A stretch of DNA of 64,000 nucleotides from Vibrio sp. MedPE-SWchi (GCA_001874155.1 MPDB01000004.1:62001-126000); one strand, 5' to 3'; numbered from the stretch's first letter, positions 28,822-38,562 are shown. The notes: generated from the letters alone by a model not told the origin. A program made the numbers and translations.

Positions 28822-30693
28822 ATGAAGTTTAGTTATAAAATTGTGGCGGCATCGTCTGGGTTGCTGCTTATTACCGTCTTATTGTTATCCATTCAACAAC
28901 TGTCTACCGTGAAAGCAGAGGTCGAAGACCTAGTGTATAGCAGCTTGAATGAGATGGTTTCCGGGGTAAAAAATACGGTGTCTTCGGAAATGGAAAGCAA
29001 GAAAGCGCTAGCGCAATCCTCAACTGAAGTCATAGAGATTAATCCTCAAGATCAAGAATACGTGAAAGAGGTTCTAGAAAAGCCGAAGTTAAAATCCAGC
29101 TTCCTCGCGGTTGGGTTTGGTTATGAGTCGAACGGGTTCGTGATTGAGAATGATGACGGTTGGGATGCTGGGCCTGATTATGACCCTCGCGTTCGCCCTT
29201 GGTACATCGACGCTAAATCTAAAGGGCAGTTGGTTGTAACCGCTCCTTACGTTGATGCTTCTTCGCAAAATGTAATTATTTCAATCGGTACACCAGTTAA
29301 AGAAAATGGCCAGTTCACTGCGGGTATGTTCTATGACTTGGAGTTAACGGGTCTGGCTGATCTTGTGAATAGTGTGAACCTTCTTGACGCGGGTTACCTA
29401 TTTATTGTGACGAGTGATGGAACAACCATTGCTCACCCTGAGTCAGCGAATAATGGTGAGAAACTGGCGAGCTATATGCCGGGTATCACGATTAAAGAGG
29501 GAACCCAAAAGGTTGAGATGGACGGCAGTTCGTTCTTAATCCAATTTGTAAAAGTTCCTGCCGAGAATTGGTATGTTGGCGCTATCGTTGACGAGTCCAT
29601 CGCTTTTGGTGCAATCGCAACGCTTAGAAACAGCGCCATTATTTATGGTCTTATCGGTGTTGTACTAAGTATCATCGGCCTGAGTATGCTGATCAAAGTG
29701 TTGCTCCGTCCATTAGGTGTATTGAATGCGGCAATTCAAGATGTGGCATCAGGGCAGGGTGATCTAACCAAGCGTCTTGATACAAACACAGATCCAGAAT
29801 TTGCTGAACTTGCGAAAGGGTTCAATCAATTTACCGAGTCGCTGCAAAATCAAATTATTCAGTCTAAAGGGATTGGCAGCGATATCATGAATGGCACTGA
29901 GATGATTGTGCATGGCGCGCATGAATCGGCAGACGCCATGCGCAGTCAGTTGCAAGAGCTAGAACAGCTCGCAACGGCGATGAATGAGATGGCCGTGACA
30001 GCAACAGAAGTAGCGAACAACGCGCAAGGGGCTGCAGGGGCTGCCCAGCAAGCCGATGATGCAACGGAAGTGGGGTCGAAAGTGGTCAGTGAAACGACCA
30101 TATCAATTGATAACCTATCGGCACGAATAGACCAGGCTGTGGAAGAGGTCAAAGGGCTTGAGTCTGCAACGGCGAACATTGAAACCATACTGAAAGTTAT
30201 CAATGATATAGCGGACCAGACTAACTTGCTTGCTCTTAATGCCGCCATCGAGGCCGCTCGTGCGGGGGAATCGGGTCGTGGTTTTGCGGTAGTGGCAGAC
30301 GAAGTACGTACTCTGGCGCAGAGAACTCAGGAGTCAACGACTGAAATTCGCAGCATGATTGAACAGCTTCAAGCCGGCGCTAGCTCTGTATCGGCCGCGA
30401 TGAACGAAAGTAAAACGACAGCCGTGGATGCGGTAGATAAAGCGCAAGCGGCAAACTCTTCACTTGAGAGCATCCGAGAAGCCATTCAGCAGATATCGGA
30501 TATGAATCTACAGATTGCCTCTGCGGCAGAAGAGCAGAGTTTGGTTGCTGAAGAGATCAACAATAACACGGTTAAGATTAAAGACCTCTCTACTCAGGTT
30601 GCTGAATCAGCAGACAATACAAGCTCTGCGATGCAAACTCAGAAAGAGAATATTCATCAGCAAGATGCGTTACTCAATAAGTTCATCGTGTAA
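28822..30693 (+). CDS. Methyl-accepting chemotaxis protein with dCache sensor (Mlp24-like)
   Basis: 623 residues: TM1 about 7-27, periplasmic double-Cache domain about 33-265, TM2 about 272-292, HAMP, then a signalling domain with tip [41 protein letters not shown] near 460-500. The sensor contains [12 protein letters not shown], fitting the amino-acid dCache motif Y-x3-R-x-W-Y, with a later acidic residue in MFYDLEL. V. cholerae Mlp24 (VC2161), an amino-acid receptor, sits in the same place between perM and bcp, so this is probably its orthologue. It has its own terminator. Confidence 0.92.
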   Translation: MKFSYKIVAASSGLLLITVLLLSIQQLSTVKAEVEDLVYSSLNEMVSGVKNTVSSEMESKKALAQSSTEVIEINPQDQEYVKEVLEKPKLKSSFLAVGFGYESNGFVIENDDGWDAGPDYDPRVRPWYIDAKSKGQLVVTAPYVDASSQNVIISIGTPVKENGQFTAGMFYDLELTGLADLVNSVNLLDAGYLFIVTSDGTTIAHPESANNGEKLASYMPGITIKEGTQKVEMDGSSFLIQFVKVPAENWYVGAIVDESIAFGAIATLRNSAIIYGLIGVVLSIIGLSMLIKVLLRPLGVLNAAIQDVASGQGDLTKRLDTNTDPEFAELAKGFNQFTESLQNQIIQSKGIGSDIMNGTEMIVHGAHESADAMRSQLQELEQLATAMNEMAVTATEVANNAQGAAGAAQQADDATEVGSKVVSETTISIDNLSARIDQAVEEVKGLESATANIETILKVINDIADQTNLLALNAAIEAARAGESGRGFAVVADEVRTLAQRTQESTTEIRSMIEQLQAGASSVSAAMNESKTTAVDAVDKAQAANSSLESIREAIQQISDMNLQIASAAEEQSLVAEEINNNTVKIKDLSTQVAESADNTSSAMQTQKENIHQQDALLNKFIV

Positions 30694-30726
30694 CTCTCTC
30701 GCAATTCCCTTTATTAGGTAGAAATA

Positions 30727-30761
30727 AAATGCCAGCTCAATGTGAGCTGGCATTTTTTTTA
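30727..30761. terminator. Bidirectional terminator
   Basis: AAATGCCAGCTCA-ATG-TGAGCTGGCATTTTTTTT between the chemoreceptor and bcp. Confidence 0.92.
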
Positions 30762-30818
30762 TTGGGTCACTGTTTCTATTCTGAGGCGCTTGAGCTGCCC
30801 TCTAATCCAGTAAAGTGG

Positions 30819-31289
30819 TTACGCTTTCTCGTTTAGGTAATCGAGAACCACTTCGTGGTGAGTCTTGGTTTTAAACTTGTTGAAAACATGTTCGATAATG
30901 CCTTCTTCATTGATAAGGAAGCTAATGCGATGCAGACCATCGTAGACCTTACCCATGAACTTTTTCTCGCCCCAAACACCGAACTGGTCTGCTGCTGCGT
31001 GGTCTTCGTCAGACAACAGAGTGAAGTTTAAGCTATCACGCTCAATGAATTTACCTAGGCGTTTAACGGCATCGATACTGACACCCAGTACCACAACATT
31101 GTGCGCATCCAATTCTGCTTTGATATCTCTAAGCCCTTGAGCTTGAACAGTACAGCCTGGTGTCATCGCTTTTGGGTAAAAATAGAAAAGCACTTTCTTA
31201 CCACTAAAATCATTGAGTGTTACTGTGTTGCCATCTTGATCTAAAAGAGAAAAGTTAGGAGCTGGCGTGCCAGCAGTCAAAGTGTTCAT
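30819..31289 (-). CDS. bcp: Bcp/PrxQ-type thiol peroxidase
   Basis: 156 residues; peroxidatic Cys in PKAMTPGCTVQAQGLRD. In E. coli Bcp a resolving Cys lies five residues later (CTVQAC); here it is Gln, so this is a one-Cys type or uses a different resolving thiol. It reduces H2O2 and organic peroxides in the cytoplasm. It starts 12 bp after gcvR in a two-gene operon. Confidence 0.94.
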   Translation of the reverse strand: MNTLTAGTPAPNFSLLDQDGNTVTLNDFSGKKVLFYFYPKAMTPGCTVQAQGLRDIKAELDAHNVVVLGVSIDAVKRLGKFIERDSLNFTLLSDEDHAAADQFGVWGEKKFMGKVYDGLHRISFLINEEGIIEHVFNKFKTKTHHEVVLDYLNEKA

Positions 31290-31301
31290 CGATATTCCTT
31301 T

Positions 31302-31844
31302 CTATTGACTGTTTTTTATAAAATTGAGGGAGCCCTGAACGGAAAGAGACTGGCAAAAGAGAGTGAACTCTTCTTGAAGCTGCATCAAGTTACATTGAGA
31401 ATCGACCGCTGCGGTCAGTGCAATATGGAATTGGTCGCTTTCTCGTTCTGCGGTGGATTTGTTAATCGTCTTGGCACTGAATGAAGCCAAACCAATATTT
31501 CGATCGGCAAAAAACTGAGTAAATTCTTCAGTTAACCCCATTCTGTCATCAGACTCAACAAAGACTTCAAGCGTATACGCGTGGTCAAAAGCAGAGTGGG
31601 TCGACGTACGCTTCATCATAGTGATCAGGTCGTGCTCTTGTCCCAGCAAAGGAAGAGTCGTTTCTACACGAGTGATGCAATTGGCTGTGCCGGAAATAAG
31701 CATGATTAAGGTAAATTCATTACCAAATAAAGCTATTCGGCTATCGATGATATTGCACCCAGATTGCGTTACAAGGTGAACGACTTGATTGGATACGCCA
31801 GGTCGGTCGGAACCAACGGCGGTGATCACTAGATGTTGAGTCAT
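31302..31844 (-). CDS. gcvR: GcvR, ACT-domain regulator of glycine cleavage
   Basis: 180 residues with two ACT-type modules (LVITAVGSDRPGVSNQVVHLVTQSGCNIIDSRIALFG and LEVFVESDDRMGLTEEFTQFFADRNIGLASF). In E. coli GcvR antagonises GcvA when glycine is low. Gene order gcvR-bcp beside dapA-bamC is conserved with E. coli. Confidence 0.92.
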   Translation of the reverse strand: MTQHLVITAVGSDRPGVSNQVVHLVTQSGCNIIDSRIALFGNEFTLIMLISGTANCITRVETTLPLLGQEHDLITMMKRTSTHSAFDHAYTLEVFVESDDRMGLTEEFTQFFADRNIGLASFSAKTINKSTAERESDQFHIALTAAVDSQCNLMQLQEEFTLFCQSLSVQGSLNFIKNSQ

Positions 31845-32141
31845 GATATCACGTTAAAAAAGGGCTATAGCCAGTATGTTAGCACAGATGATTCGAGATG
31901 CTTGTCTAGTCGATAGGATTTGGTTGAGAACTGTGTAGAGAAACACGCTAAAACGCGTGCTCAAGTAAGGGGGCGATTGGCCTTGTGTCATTATTTGCCA
32001 AGAATATCCGCGAATAACTATGCCAAAGGTCAAACATGTGATAAATATTCATTCTAACAGGTGGTATAACAGCGCTTGAGCCTTGTATTGAGCAAGGGGC
32101 TTACAGTACCATGCAGAAAGTATCAATTTATGGAGAAAGAC

Positions 32142-33020
32142 ATGTTTTCAGGAAGTATTGTTGCATTAATTACACCGTTTAATTCCAATGGTGAGGTCGA
32201 TTACATAAGCCTGAAAAAGTTGGTTGATTTCCATGTGGAAGCTGGCTCAGATGGCCTTGTTGCCGTTGGCACAACTGGCGAGTCTGCAACGCTTACTGTA
32301 GAAGAGCATGTTAAGGTCGTTAATAAAGCCGTTGAATTTGCCGATGGCCGTATTCAAATTATCGCGGGTACAGGCGCTAATGCGACGCATGAATCAGTGA
32401 CCTTCAGTCGCTTACTGAATAACTCAGGTATTGCTGGGTGTTTAAGCGTTACGCCATACTACAACAAGCCAACTCAAGAGGGCTTGTATCAGCACTACAA
32501 AGCAATTGCTGAAGTGAGTGATGTTCCTCAAATCCTTTACAATGTACCAGGCCGTACCGCTGTAGACCTGTTACCTGAGACTGTTGCTCGTTTATCTAAA
32601 ATTGAAAACATCGTTGCATTGAAAGATGCGACGGGCGATTTAGACAGAGTTAAAATTCATCGTGAACTTTGTGGCGAAGATTTTATCTTACTAAGTGGTG
32701 ATGATAGTACTGGTCTAGATTTTGTTCGATTAGGTGGTCACGGCGTTATCTCTGTTACCAATAATATTGCCGCGGCAGACATGGCCAACATGTTCCGACT
32801 CGCAGCGGAAGGTAAGTGGGAAGAAGCTGAGGCAATCAACAACCGTCTTATGCCACTGCATAAAGATCTGTTTGTAGAATCTAGCCCTATTCCAGTAAAA
32901 TGGGCCGCTCATAAAATGGGGCTTATTTCTGAGGGAAACCTTAGACTGCCGCTGACAGTATTATCTGAATCACTACAGCCAAAAGTTAGTCAAGCGATGA
33001 CTGATTCAGGTATTTACTAA
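32142..33020 (+). CDS. dapA: 4-hydroxy-tetrahydrodipicolinate synthase
   Basis: 292 residues from [13 protein letters not shown] with SD GGAGAAAGAC; the track ORF start at 32076 adds a non-homologous 22-residue leader. The motifs [19 protein letters not shown] and the Schiff-base Lys in [11 protein letters not shown] are present. It condenses aspartate semialdehyde and pyruvate for lysine and meso-DAP. A hairpin terminator separates it from bamC. Confidence 0.97.
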   Translation: MFSGSIVALITPFNSNGEVDYISLKKLVDFHVEAGSDGLVAVGTTGESATLTVEEHVKVVNKAVEFADGRIQIIAGTGANATHESVTFSRLLNNSGIAGCLSVTPYYNKPTQEGLYQHYKAIAEVSDVPQILYNVPGRTAVDLLPETVARLSKIENIVALKDATGDLDRVKIHRELCGEDFILLSGDDSTGLDFVRLGGHGVISVTNNIAAADMANMFRLAAEGKWEEAEAINNRLMPLHKDLFVESSPIPVKWAAHKMGLISEGNLRLPLTVLSESLQPKVSQAMTDSGIY

Positions 33021-33035
33021 TTAATTGAAAAGATG

Positions 33036-33061
33036 GCCAAGGTCTGAACCTTGGCTTTTTT
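33036..33061 (+). terminator. Terminator hairpin between dapA and bamC, abutting the bamC SD
   Basis: GCCAAGG-TCTGAA-CCTTGGC-TTTTTT, directly followed by AGGAG, the bamC ribosome-binding site. Confidence 0.85.
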
Positions 33062-33071
33062 AGGAGTTTCA

Positions 33072-34091
33072 ATGAAGTTTTCTCACCAGCTAGTTATGAC
33101 ATCACTAGCTGTTTTAGTTTTAAGCGCATGTTCAAGCGATCCATCTTCTCGTCGTCAGGCAAAAGATGATTTTGAATACTTGGACACCCCTGAGTTCTCT
33201 GAATGGCAGTCTCCAGAAGGTGCGGAGCCACGTTTTTATGACGACTATACCATTCCTCAAGGGGAGTTTAATGGTGCGATTGGGCGTGATGTAGACATTC
33301 GTCCTCCACAACAAATTCTAGAGCTAGTTCCGGGCGCTCGTGTTGAACGCAATAACGGTGAAGTTACCTTGTGGCTGCTTAAGAAAGAAGAAGCGGACAA
33401 GGTTTGGGAAACCGCTCTGACCATGATTAACGAGAAAGGCATCAAACTTCGTGAGCAGACAGACGAGCGTGTAGAAACCGATTGGGTAACATGGGAATCT
33501 GAAGATGAAGATACCGTTCTTGGATCTCGTACTGAGTTTACGCATATTGAAGCGAATAACCGCTATGGGTTTAAAGTTGCTCTTATTGACTGGCGTGAAG
33601 GTAACTCAGTTAAGCCAGTAACGGCAACGAATAAAGCGCGTTATAACGTATTGCTGACTAACTTGGTGATGGCGCGTTACGATCTTGACCTACGTGAAGA
33701 AGCAGAACGAAAAGCTCAAGAACTCGTGAAGCGAATCCCTATTACCATGGGCACAGACCGAAGTGGTCTACCGGTTATTATTGCGCGTACGCCATACAAT
33801 GTATTGTGGCAACGACTGCCAACGTTATTGCCAGAGATGGGCTTTACCATTGAAGGGCGTAACCAATCGCAAGGTAACATTAAAGCGAAATACGCAGCAC
33901 CAGATGATGACTTCTGGGAAGAGATTGGCGTGAAACCGTTAGAGCTTCAAGGTGGCACGTATACTTTCCTATTTGGTGATCTTGGTAACCGTACTTCAAT
34001 CAACGTAACCGATTCAGCCGGTAAGCCTGTTGAAGAGCAACTGTTGATGGATATGGCACCAGTGATTGCTGCTATGGTCGAAAAGCAGTAA
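33072..34091 (+). CDS. bamC: BamC, outer-membrane beta-barrel assembly lipoprotein
   Basis: 339 residues from MKFSHQLVMTSLAVLVLSAC, a lipoprotein signal with lipobox LSAC; the track ORF adds 7 residues lacking an SD. The unstructured N-terminus (FEYLDTPEF ... PRFYDDYTIP) and two helix-grip domains fit BamC. It is a lipoprotein partner of BamA/D. SD AGGAG is placed right after the terminator U-run. Confidence 0.95.
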   Translation: MKFSHQLVMTSLAVLVLSACSSDPSSRRQAKDDFEYLDTPEFSEWQSPEGAEPRFYDDYTIPQGEFNGAIGRDVDIRPPQQILELVPGARVERNNGEVTLWLLKKEEADKVWETALTMINEKGIKLREQTDERVETDWVTWESEDEDTVLGSRTEFTHIEANNRYGFKVALIDWREGNSVKPVTATNKARYNVLLTNLVMARYDLDLREEAERKAQELVKRIPITMGTDRSGLPVIIARTPYNVLWQRLPTLLPEMGFTIEGRNQSQGNIKAKYAAPDDDFWEEIGVKPLELQGGTYTFLFGDLGNRTSINVTDSAGKPVEEQLLMDMAPVIAAMVEKQ

Positions 34092-34103
34092 TAGATACCC
34101 AAT

Positions 34104-34134
34104 AAAAAAAAGAGCGCTTAGGCGCTCTTTTTTT
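34104..34134. terminator. Bidirectional terminator after bamC
   Basis: AAAAAAAGAGCGCTTAGGCGCTCTTTTTTT. Confidence 0.9.
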
Positions 34135-34154
34135 ACGTTTGAATCTTTGCTTGG

Positions 34155-34394
34155 TTAAGGCTCATTCTTCTTTTCAGATTTGTCTTCTTCAATGTCACTA
34201 GGTAAGGGGACGCTATTTTCTGACTCTTCTTCCGATAGCTGATCTTTTTCAGTGTCCTCAGTTTCTGTCTTTTTAGGGGCTTTTTTTACCTGACCAACTT
34301 TCAGTTTGGCCACGTACTTTAGCGCCATGATGTTACTGACCATAAAACCCATTGCCAGCAAAGATATGATCCAGGGGTTGGCAAGAATATCCAT
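34155..34394 (-). CDS. DUF2897-family small membrane protein
   Basis: 79 residues: one membrane segment (NPWIISLLAMGFMVSNIMALKY, about 6-27), then a highly charged Lys/Glu tail. The DUF2897 pattern is NPW plus NIMALKY. Its ATG follows the upstream TAA with no gap, so it is translationally coupled to the M15 peptidase gene. Function unknown. Confidence 0.8.
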   Translation of the reverse strand: MDILANPWIISLLAMGFMVSNIMALKYVAKLKVGQVKKAPKKTETEDTEKDQLSEEESENSVPLPSDIEEDKSEKKNEP

Positions 34395-35078
34395 TTACAT
34401 CTCCGCCGAATTTACATTGGTTATATATTGAGTGTAGATCGCTTCGAGTGAATCTAGGACCGTATTGTTCCCTTGAATTGGATTACGATGAAGCTCTGAT
34501 CTAAGGACGTCGATCGATAGAGCGGATAAGCAGGCATTGCCAGTTTTTACATGGCTGATATGCCAAGGCTCAATGGCCACACCACCGCGCTCTTCTTTGT
34601 AGGGAAAATAGAAGCCGAATTGATGCAAGTGAGACGAAAGCCATTGGTAGAAATGCTGCTGGTGACCGGTTAAATACTCCCAAGGCTCTAGTTTAAGTGT
34701 TACGCCTTCCGGTATCGATATTGAATCATAAATATCAAAATCGGTGCCCCAATGATGACGACTGGCGCCAGGCAGCGCCGACCAACGTAAAATGGCACTG
34801 ACTTTCTGGGCGTCATTTAAGTTCAAAGGGTCAATGGGCTGACTGTGACTGTTGAGTATGTCCCTTTCACCACGCATTTTGCTGTTCCAAATCGCTGCTT
34901 GGCGCTGGAAATCACGAAAGCCGCTGGCGATACAGAGGTTAAAACCTGCGTCACTGGCCGCTTGCTTAAGTGCGAGAAGATCCTGAACAACCTCATGATG
35001 GACTTGAAACACTTTCGTCCCAATCGTGGTATGGGTAAGGTGAGTTTCTGTTTGCCCAGTCAGTTGTTCAGGATTCAT
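34395..35078 (-). CDS. M15-family D-alanyl-D-alanine carboxypeptidase-like peptidase
   Basis: 227 residues. Zinc-site motifs SRHHWGTDFDI and EPWHIS plus ASGFRDFQRQAAIWN are typical of VanY/LdcB-type peptidases. No signal peptide is evident, which suggests a cytoplasmic role or a misassigned start. It starts 2 bp after dapE, placing a peptidoglycan-type peptidase beside a DAP-synthesis gene. Confidence 0.88.
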   Translation of the reverse strand: MNPEQLTGQTETHLTHTTIGTKVFQVHHEVVQDLLALKQAASDAGFNLCIASGFRDFQRQAAIWNSKMRGERDILNSHSQPIDPLNLNDAQKVSAILRWSALPGASRHHWGTDFDIYDSISIPEGVTLKLEPWEYLTGHQQHFYQWLSSHLHQFGFYFPYKEERGGVAIEPWHISHVKTGNACLSALSIDVLRSELHRNPIQGNNTVLDSLEAIYTQYITNVNSAEM

Positions 35079-35080
35079 CG

Positions 35081-36214
35081 TTAGCCCAGTAAGTTTTCTA
35101 GCGTTTTTTCAAACATATCAGTCAACTTCTCGAGATCGGCGATACTGACACACTCATTTACTTTATGGATAGTGGCATTCACAGGACCTAGCTCTACCAC
35201 TTGGCTGCCCATTCGAGCAATGAATCGGCCATCAGATGTACCACCCGTCGTAAGAAGCTCTGGCGCTTTATGGTTGACACTTTCAACGGCTTTGACCACG
35301 GCTTCAAGGAGTTCACCTTCACCCGTTAGAAACGGTTGACCGCTTAATGTCCATTTCAGATCGTAGTCCAAACCATGAGCATCAAGAATAGAGTGCACAC
35401 GCTGCTTAATGTCTGAGTCGGTTAACTCAGTGCTGAAACGAAAGTTAAACTGAACGTCAAACTCGCCTGGAATCACATTCGATGCGCCAGTACCAGACTG
35501 AAGATTAGGGATCTGGAAGCTGGTGGGTGGGAAAAACTCATTCCCGTTATCCCATTTCGTTGCAGCAAGCTCGGCGAGTGCAGGAAGAGATTGATGAACT
35601 GGGTTGCTGGCAAGGTGCGGGTAGGCAACGTGGCCTTGTGTGCCATTCACTCTCAGGTCACCCGTAATCGACCCACGTCGTCCATTTTTAACCACATCAC
35701 CAATTGAGTGTGTGCTCGAAGGTTCAGCGACGATACACATATCAATGATTTCATTGCGCTCCATTAAGGTATCAACGACACGCGTTGTGCCGTTAATGAA
35801 TGGTCCTTCTTCATCTGATGTGATGAGAAACGCAATCGATCCTTTATGGTCTGGGTTATTGGCTATGAACTGTTCAACCGCTACCACCATTGAAGCAAGT
35901 GAGCCTTTCATATCGGCTGCACCGCGGCCATGTAAATAGCCATCGATAATAGTGGGTTCAAAAGGGGGGGTATGCCATTGCTCTAAAGGGCCTGCTGGTA
36001 CAACATCGGTGTGACCGGCAAAAGTGAATAGTGGAGCAGTGGTTCCTCTGCGGGCCCAAAAGTTGGTGGTATCTTCAAATACCATTACTTCGATTTCAAA
36101 CCCTAGCGCCTCTAAGCGTTGGATCATTACCTGTTGGCATCCGGCATCTTCTGGTGTCACTGATTGGCGACTAATTAAGTCTTTAGCGAGCGCCAGAGTT
36201 GGGCTATCTGTCAT
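35081..36214 (-). CDS. dapE: Succinyl-diaminopimelate desuccinylase
   Basis: 377 residues from [26 protein letters not shown] (AGGA 9 bp upstream; the track start adds MNRTTR). M20 di-zinc ligands are visible in [34 protein letters not shown] and NATIHKVNE. It makes LL-DAP for lysine and peptidoglycan. The operon is yffB-dapE-M15-DUF2897. Confidence 0.97.
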   Translation of the reverse strand: MTDSPTLALAKDLISRQSVTPEDAGCQQVMIQRLEALGFEIEVMVFEDTTNFWARRGTTAPLFTFAGHTDVVPAGPLEQWHTPPFEPTIIDGYLHGRGAADMKGSLASMVVAVEQFIANNPDHKGSIAFLITSDEEGPFINGTTRVVDTLMERNEIIDMCIVAEPSSTHSIGDVVKNGRRGSITGDLRVNGTQGHVAYPHLASNPVHQSLPALAELAATKWDNGNEFFPPTSFQIPNLQSGTGASNVIPGEFDVQFNFRFSTELTDSDIKQRVHSILDAHGLDYDLKWTLSGQPFLTGEGELLEAVVKAVESVNHKAPELLTTGGTSDGRFIARMGSQVVELGPVNATIHKVNECVSIADLEKLTDMFEKTLENLLG

Positions 36215-36234
36215 CCGTGTCGTCCTGTTCATAT

Positions 36235-36582
36235 TTATTTAAAGATTGATTGGTATTGTTCGGCTTTAAAACCAAGATGTAGCTCTTCATTTACCGCTAG
36301 AATTGGTCGTTTTATCATCGCTGGCTGCTCAACCAGTAACGTGATGGCTGATTCAGCGTCTAGAGTGTCTTTCTGCTCTTGGGAAAGCTGACGATAAGTG
36401 GTACCGCGCTTATTAACGACTTGCTCCCAATTCAGTTTTTGAACGAATTGTGTCACTAATTCGCTATTTACACCTTGCTTTCTGTAGTCATGGAAAACGT
36501 AGTCCACATCGTTGGCTTCAAGCCATTTCTTTGCTTTTTTTATGGTATCGCAGTTAGGGATCCCATACATAGTGATGGTCAT
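36235..36582 (-). CDS. YffB, Spx/ArsC-family reductase
   Basis: 115 residues: [34 protein letters not shown] with a single active-site Cys in NCDT, and [17 protein letters not shown]. Arsenate-reductase-like fold, adjacent to dapE as yffB is in E. coli. Substrate not established. Confidence 0.9.
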   Translation of the reverse strand: MTITMYGIPNCDTIKKAKKWLEANDVDYVFHDYRKQGVNSELVTQFVQKLNWEQVVNKRGTTYRQLSQEQKDTLDAESAITLLVEQPAMIKRPILAVNEELHLGFKAEQYQSIFK

Positions 36583-36783
36583 ATTGGTTTCAATATCAGT
36601 AAATTATTCGATGTAGAAATCCTAACAGGAAGTGAGCTAGGACACAAAAAGGGCTTGTTAATATTTTACGTGGTAAAAAAAATGGGTATCAAATTGTTTC
36701 GATTAAAAATAAGTTGATCAAACGCACGTGTTTATATTGAAAAAAAGCAAATAATAGAAAAGAACCACTAGGAGATGTAATCA

Positions 36784-37071
36784 ATGGAATTGAGTCCTGT
36801 TTTTGCAAGACGTTTGTATTTGGCTCTATTAGTTGAGAGTCTAGAAAGACCAAATGTACCAAAGCTTATTGAACAAACGGGTTGGCCCCGTCGTACTATT
36901 CAAGATGTCCTTAAAGCGTTACCTGGCATTGGCATCGAATTGATGTTTGTGCAGGACGGTCGTCGCCATAATGATGGCTACTACCAGCTTTCTGATTGGG
37001 GACCATTCGACAGCCAATGGGTATTAGCCCGACAGCGTGATATCGCTGAAAGCCTGGGTTTTCAAGCATAG
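36784..37071 (+). CDS. Small winged-helix DNA-binding-like protein
   Basis: 95 residues. The segment RPNVPKLIEQTGWPRRTIQDVLKALPGIGIELMFVQDGRRHNDGYYQLSDWG reads as helix-turn-helix plus beta-wing. SD AGGAG lies 9 bp before the ATG. It is monocistronic with its own terminator. Family name not recognised with confidence; a transcription regulator is inferred only from the fold. Confidence 0.72.
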   Translation: MELSPVFARRLYLALLVESLERPNVPKLIEQTGWPRRTIQDVLKALPGIGIELMFVQDGRRHNDGYYQLSDWGPFDSQWVLARQRDIAESLGFQA

Positions 37072-37084
37072 GGTTTCAAGCTTA

Positions 37085-37107
37085 AGCCAGCGTCTGCTGG
37101 CTTTTTT
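37085..37107 (+). terminator. Terminator
   Basis: AGCCAGC-GTCT-GCTGGCTTTTTT. Confidence 0.85.
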
Positions 37108-37135
37108 ATATCAGTAAAGCCTTGAGTACAGGCAA

Positions 37136-37468
37136 TTACTTACACTGATAAGCGACGCCTAACACCGTAAAAGACGTCGCAAAATCTTGTGGACTTGTTA
37201 TATACAGTGTATCCGCGTTGAGGGCCAAACCTTGGTTCTTAGCATCGTTTATCGCACCCTGAATAAGCGTGTCGTTACCATAAAATAGGTAATCATACCA
37301 ATGCCCCTCACTGCCTGTTATCTCTCCTAAAGGTTGACACTGATCAGCGTTAAAGCCTGAGTCCATGCGAATCTCTATATCTTGAGTTCCGTTGAGCGCC
37401 ATATTGCGAGGAGAAGAGCAGCCCACGAGTAAAAAGCTCATGGCACCGATTAAGGTTAAATTTTTCAT
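37136..37468 (-). CDS. DUF4156-family lipoprotein
   Basis: 110 residues from MKNLTLIGAMSFLLVGC, signal peptide with lipobox LVGC; the track ORF adds 7 residues. The mature part (CQPLGEITGSEGHWYDYLFYGNDTLIQGAINDAKNQG ... VLGVAYQC) has the DUF4156 pattern with two conserved Cys that could form a disulfide. Membrane-anchored, function unknown. Confidence 0.8.
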   Translation of the reverse strand: MKNLTLIGAMSFLLVGCSSPRNMALNGTQDIEIRMDSGFNADQCQPLGEITGSEGHWYDYLFYGNDTLIQGAINDAKNQGLALNADTLYITSPQDFATSFTVLGVAYQCK

Positions 37469-37498
37469 TAGATTGACGCCTAAAATCATGAATTTGAC

Positions 37499-37840
37499 TT
37501 ACTGTTGCGTGATGTACGTGAAAAAACCTGCCCAACTGACCACGAGCAGCATCCAAGGAAGCATAGAACCTTTTGTTGTATTTTCCACTGGCTGTTGGCT
37601 TGTAGTCTGTGACTCATCAGCGACCTGAACATTCTCTTTTTGTTTCTGAACTTTCTTTCTGACTTTATCCGCTTGTCGATTGCGCTCTTTCTGCTGTTTC
37701 TTGTATTGAGCGATACCCTTTTCGATACCTTGAGCAATGAGTTTGGTTTGCTCTTTGGTCTGGCCTTGTTTCTGTGTTGCTTTCGCTATCTTCATGGCCT
37801 GTTGTTGGGTTTCTTCTGAAGGGACGTTTTTATTTTTCAT
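37499..37840 (-). CDS. DUF2956-family membrane-anchored protein
   Basis: 113 residues: an N-terminal Lys/Gln-rich helical part (SEETQQQAMKIAKATQKQGQTKEQTKLIAQGIEKGI) that may form a coiled coil, and a C-terminal membrane segment (MLPWMLLVVSWAGFFTYI). The pattern fits DUF2956. Function unknown; possibly co-transcribed with the lipoprotein gene 30 bp downstream. Confidence 0.78.
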   Translation of the reverse strand: MKNKNVPSEETQQQAMKIAKATQKQGQTKEQTKLIAQGIEKGIAQYKKQQKERNRQADKVRKKVQKQKENVQVADESQTTSQQPVENTTKGSMLPWMLLVVSWAGFFTYITQQ

Positions 37841-37929
37841 TGGATATAGGGCTAGTTGATCAAGGTTGTGAATAGGGTATCACGATATACTCTAAGTTGG
37901 ATGACAGAAAGTAGACGCAGAGGAAGATT

Positions 37930-38562
37930 ATGACGAGTATCGCCTTGGTAACCTTGATACTTTTGTGTGTGACGGTAGTGGTCGTGATGAGCCAGAAAAC
38001 AACGCCTCTCAAGCGCAAGGCTGGCCTATTTATGCTATTGGTTTCTGCGGTAACATTACCTCTGTTCCATTTTCTGTATCAGCCCATGCCCGAAGCGGTT
38101 GAGAAGGTTCTGGCTACTCAAACCCATTCAGAATACATGCAAGACATTCAAGCAAAGCTCACTGACGATCCTAACCAACACGAACTGTGGTTTCAGCTAG
38201 GGCATGGCTATTTACTCAATAATGATTTCAAGTCAGCACTGACCAGCTTTGATTATTCAATTCGCCTTTCCGCTACGCCATCCGCCAATCAACTCGCGGC
38301 GAAGGCCAGTGCCTTGTATTACTTGCGCTCGCAACGCATTGATGAAGACGTTGAGTCGCTCTTAGATCGATCCTTAGAACTAGATTCTGGCAACCCAACA
38401 GCGTTGACTCTTATCGCTAACGATCACCTATTGAGTTTCCGCTATCAACAAGCCATTGATACCTGGGTCCGATTGCTGGACTCACAGAATACAGACCTAG
38501 ACCGAGTCGCCATTATTGGTTCAATAAACTATGCCAAATCGCGATTAAACATTGAACATTGA
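37930..38562 (+). CDS. Membrane-anchored TPR protein, NrfG/CcmI-like
   Basis: 210 residues: two N-terminal membrane segments (about 3-20, 32-50), then TPR repeats (LTDDPNQHELWFQLGHGYLLNNDFKSALTSFDYSIRL ... SGNPTALTLIANDHLLSFRYQQAIDTWVRLLD). The lay-out and final motif resemble the CcmI C-terminus/NrfG, which present apocytochromes to haem lyases. The nrf operon at 54-59 kb lacks nrfG, so a role there is possible but inferred. Convergent with the kinase gene, 23 bp apart. Confidence 0.75.
   Translation: MTSIALVTLILLCVTVVVVMSQKTTPLKRKAGLFMLLVSAVTLPLFHFLYQPMPEAVEKVLATQTHSEYMQDIQAKLTDDPNQHELWFQLGHGYLLNNDFKSALTSFDYSIRLSATPSANQLAAKASALYYLRSQRIDEDVESLLDRSLELDSGNPTALTLIANDHLLSFRYQQAIDTWVRLLDSQNTDLDRVAIIGSINYAKSRLNIEH

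Noticed and set aside
31845-32141. Possible lysine riboswitch or attenuator upstream of dapA
   Set aside because: The ~300-bp gcvR-dapA spacer shows no recognisable lysine-riboswitch core and no terminator hairpin before the dapA start.
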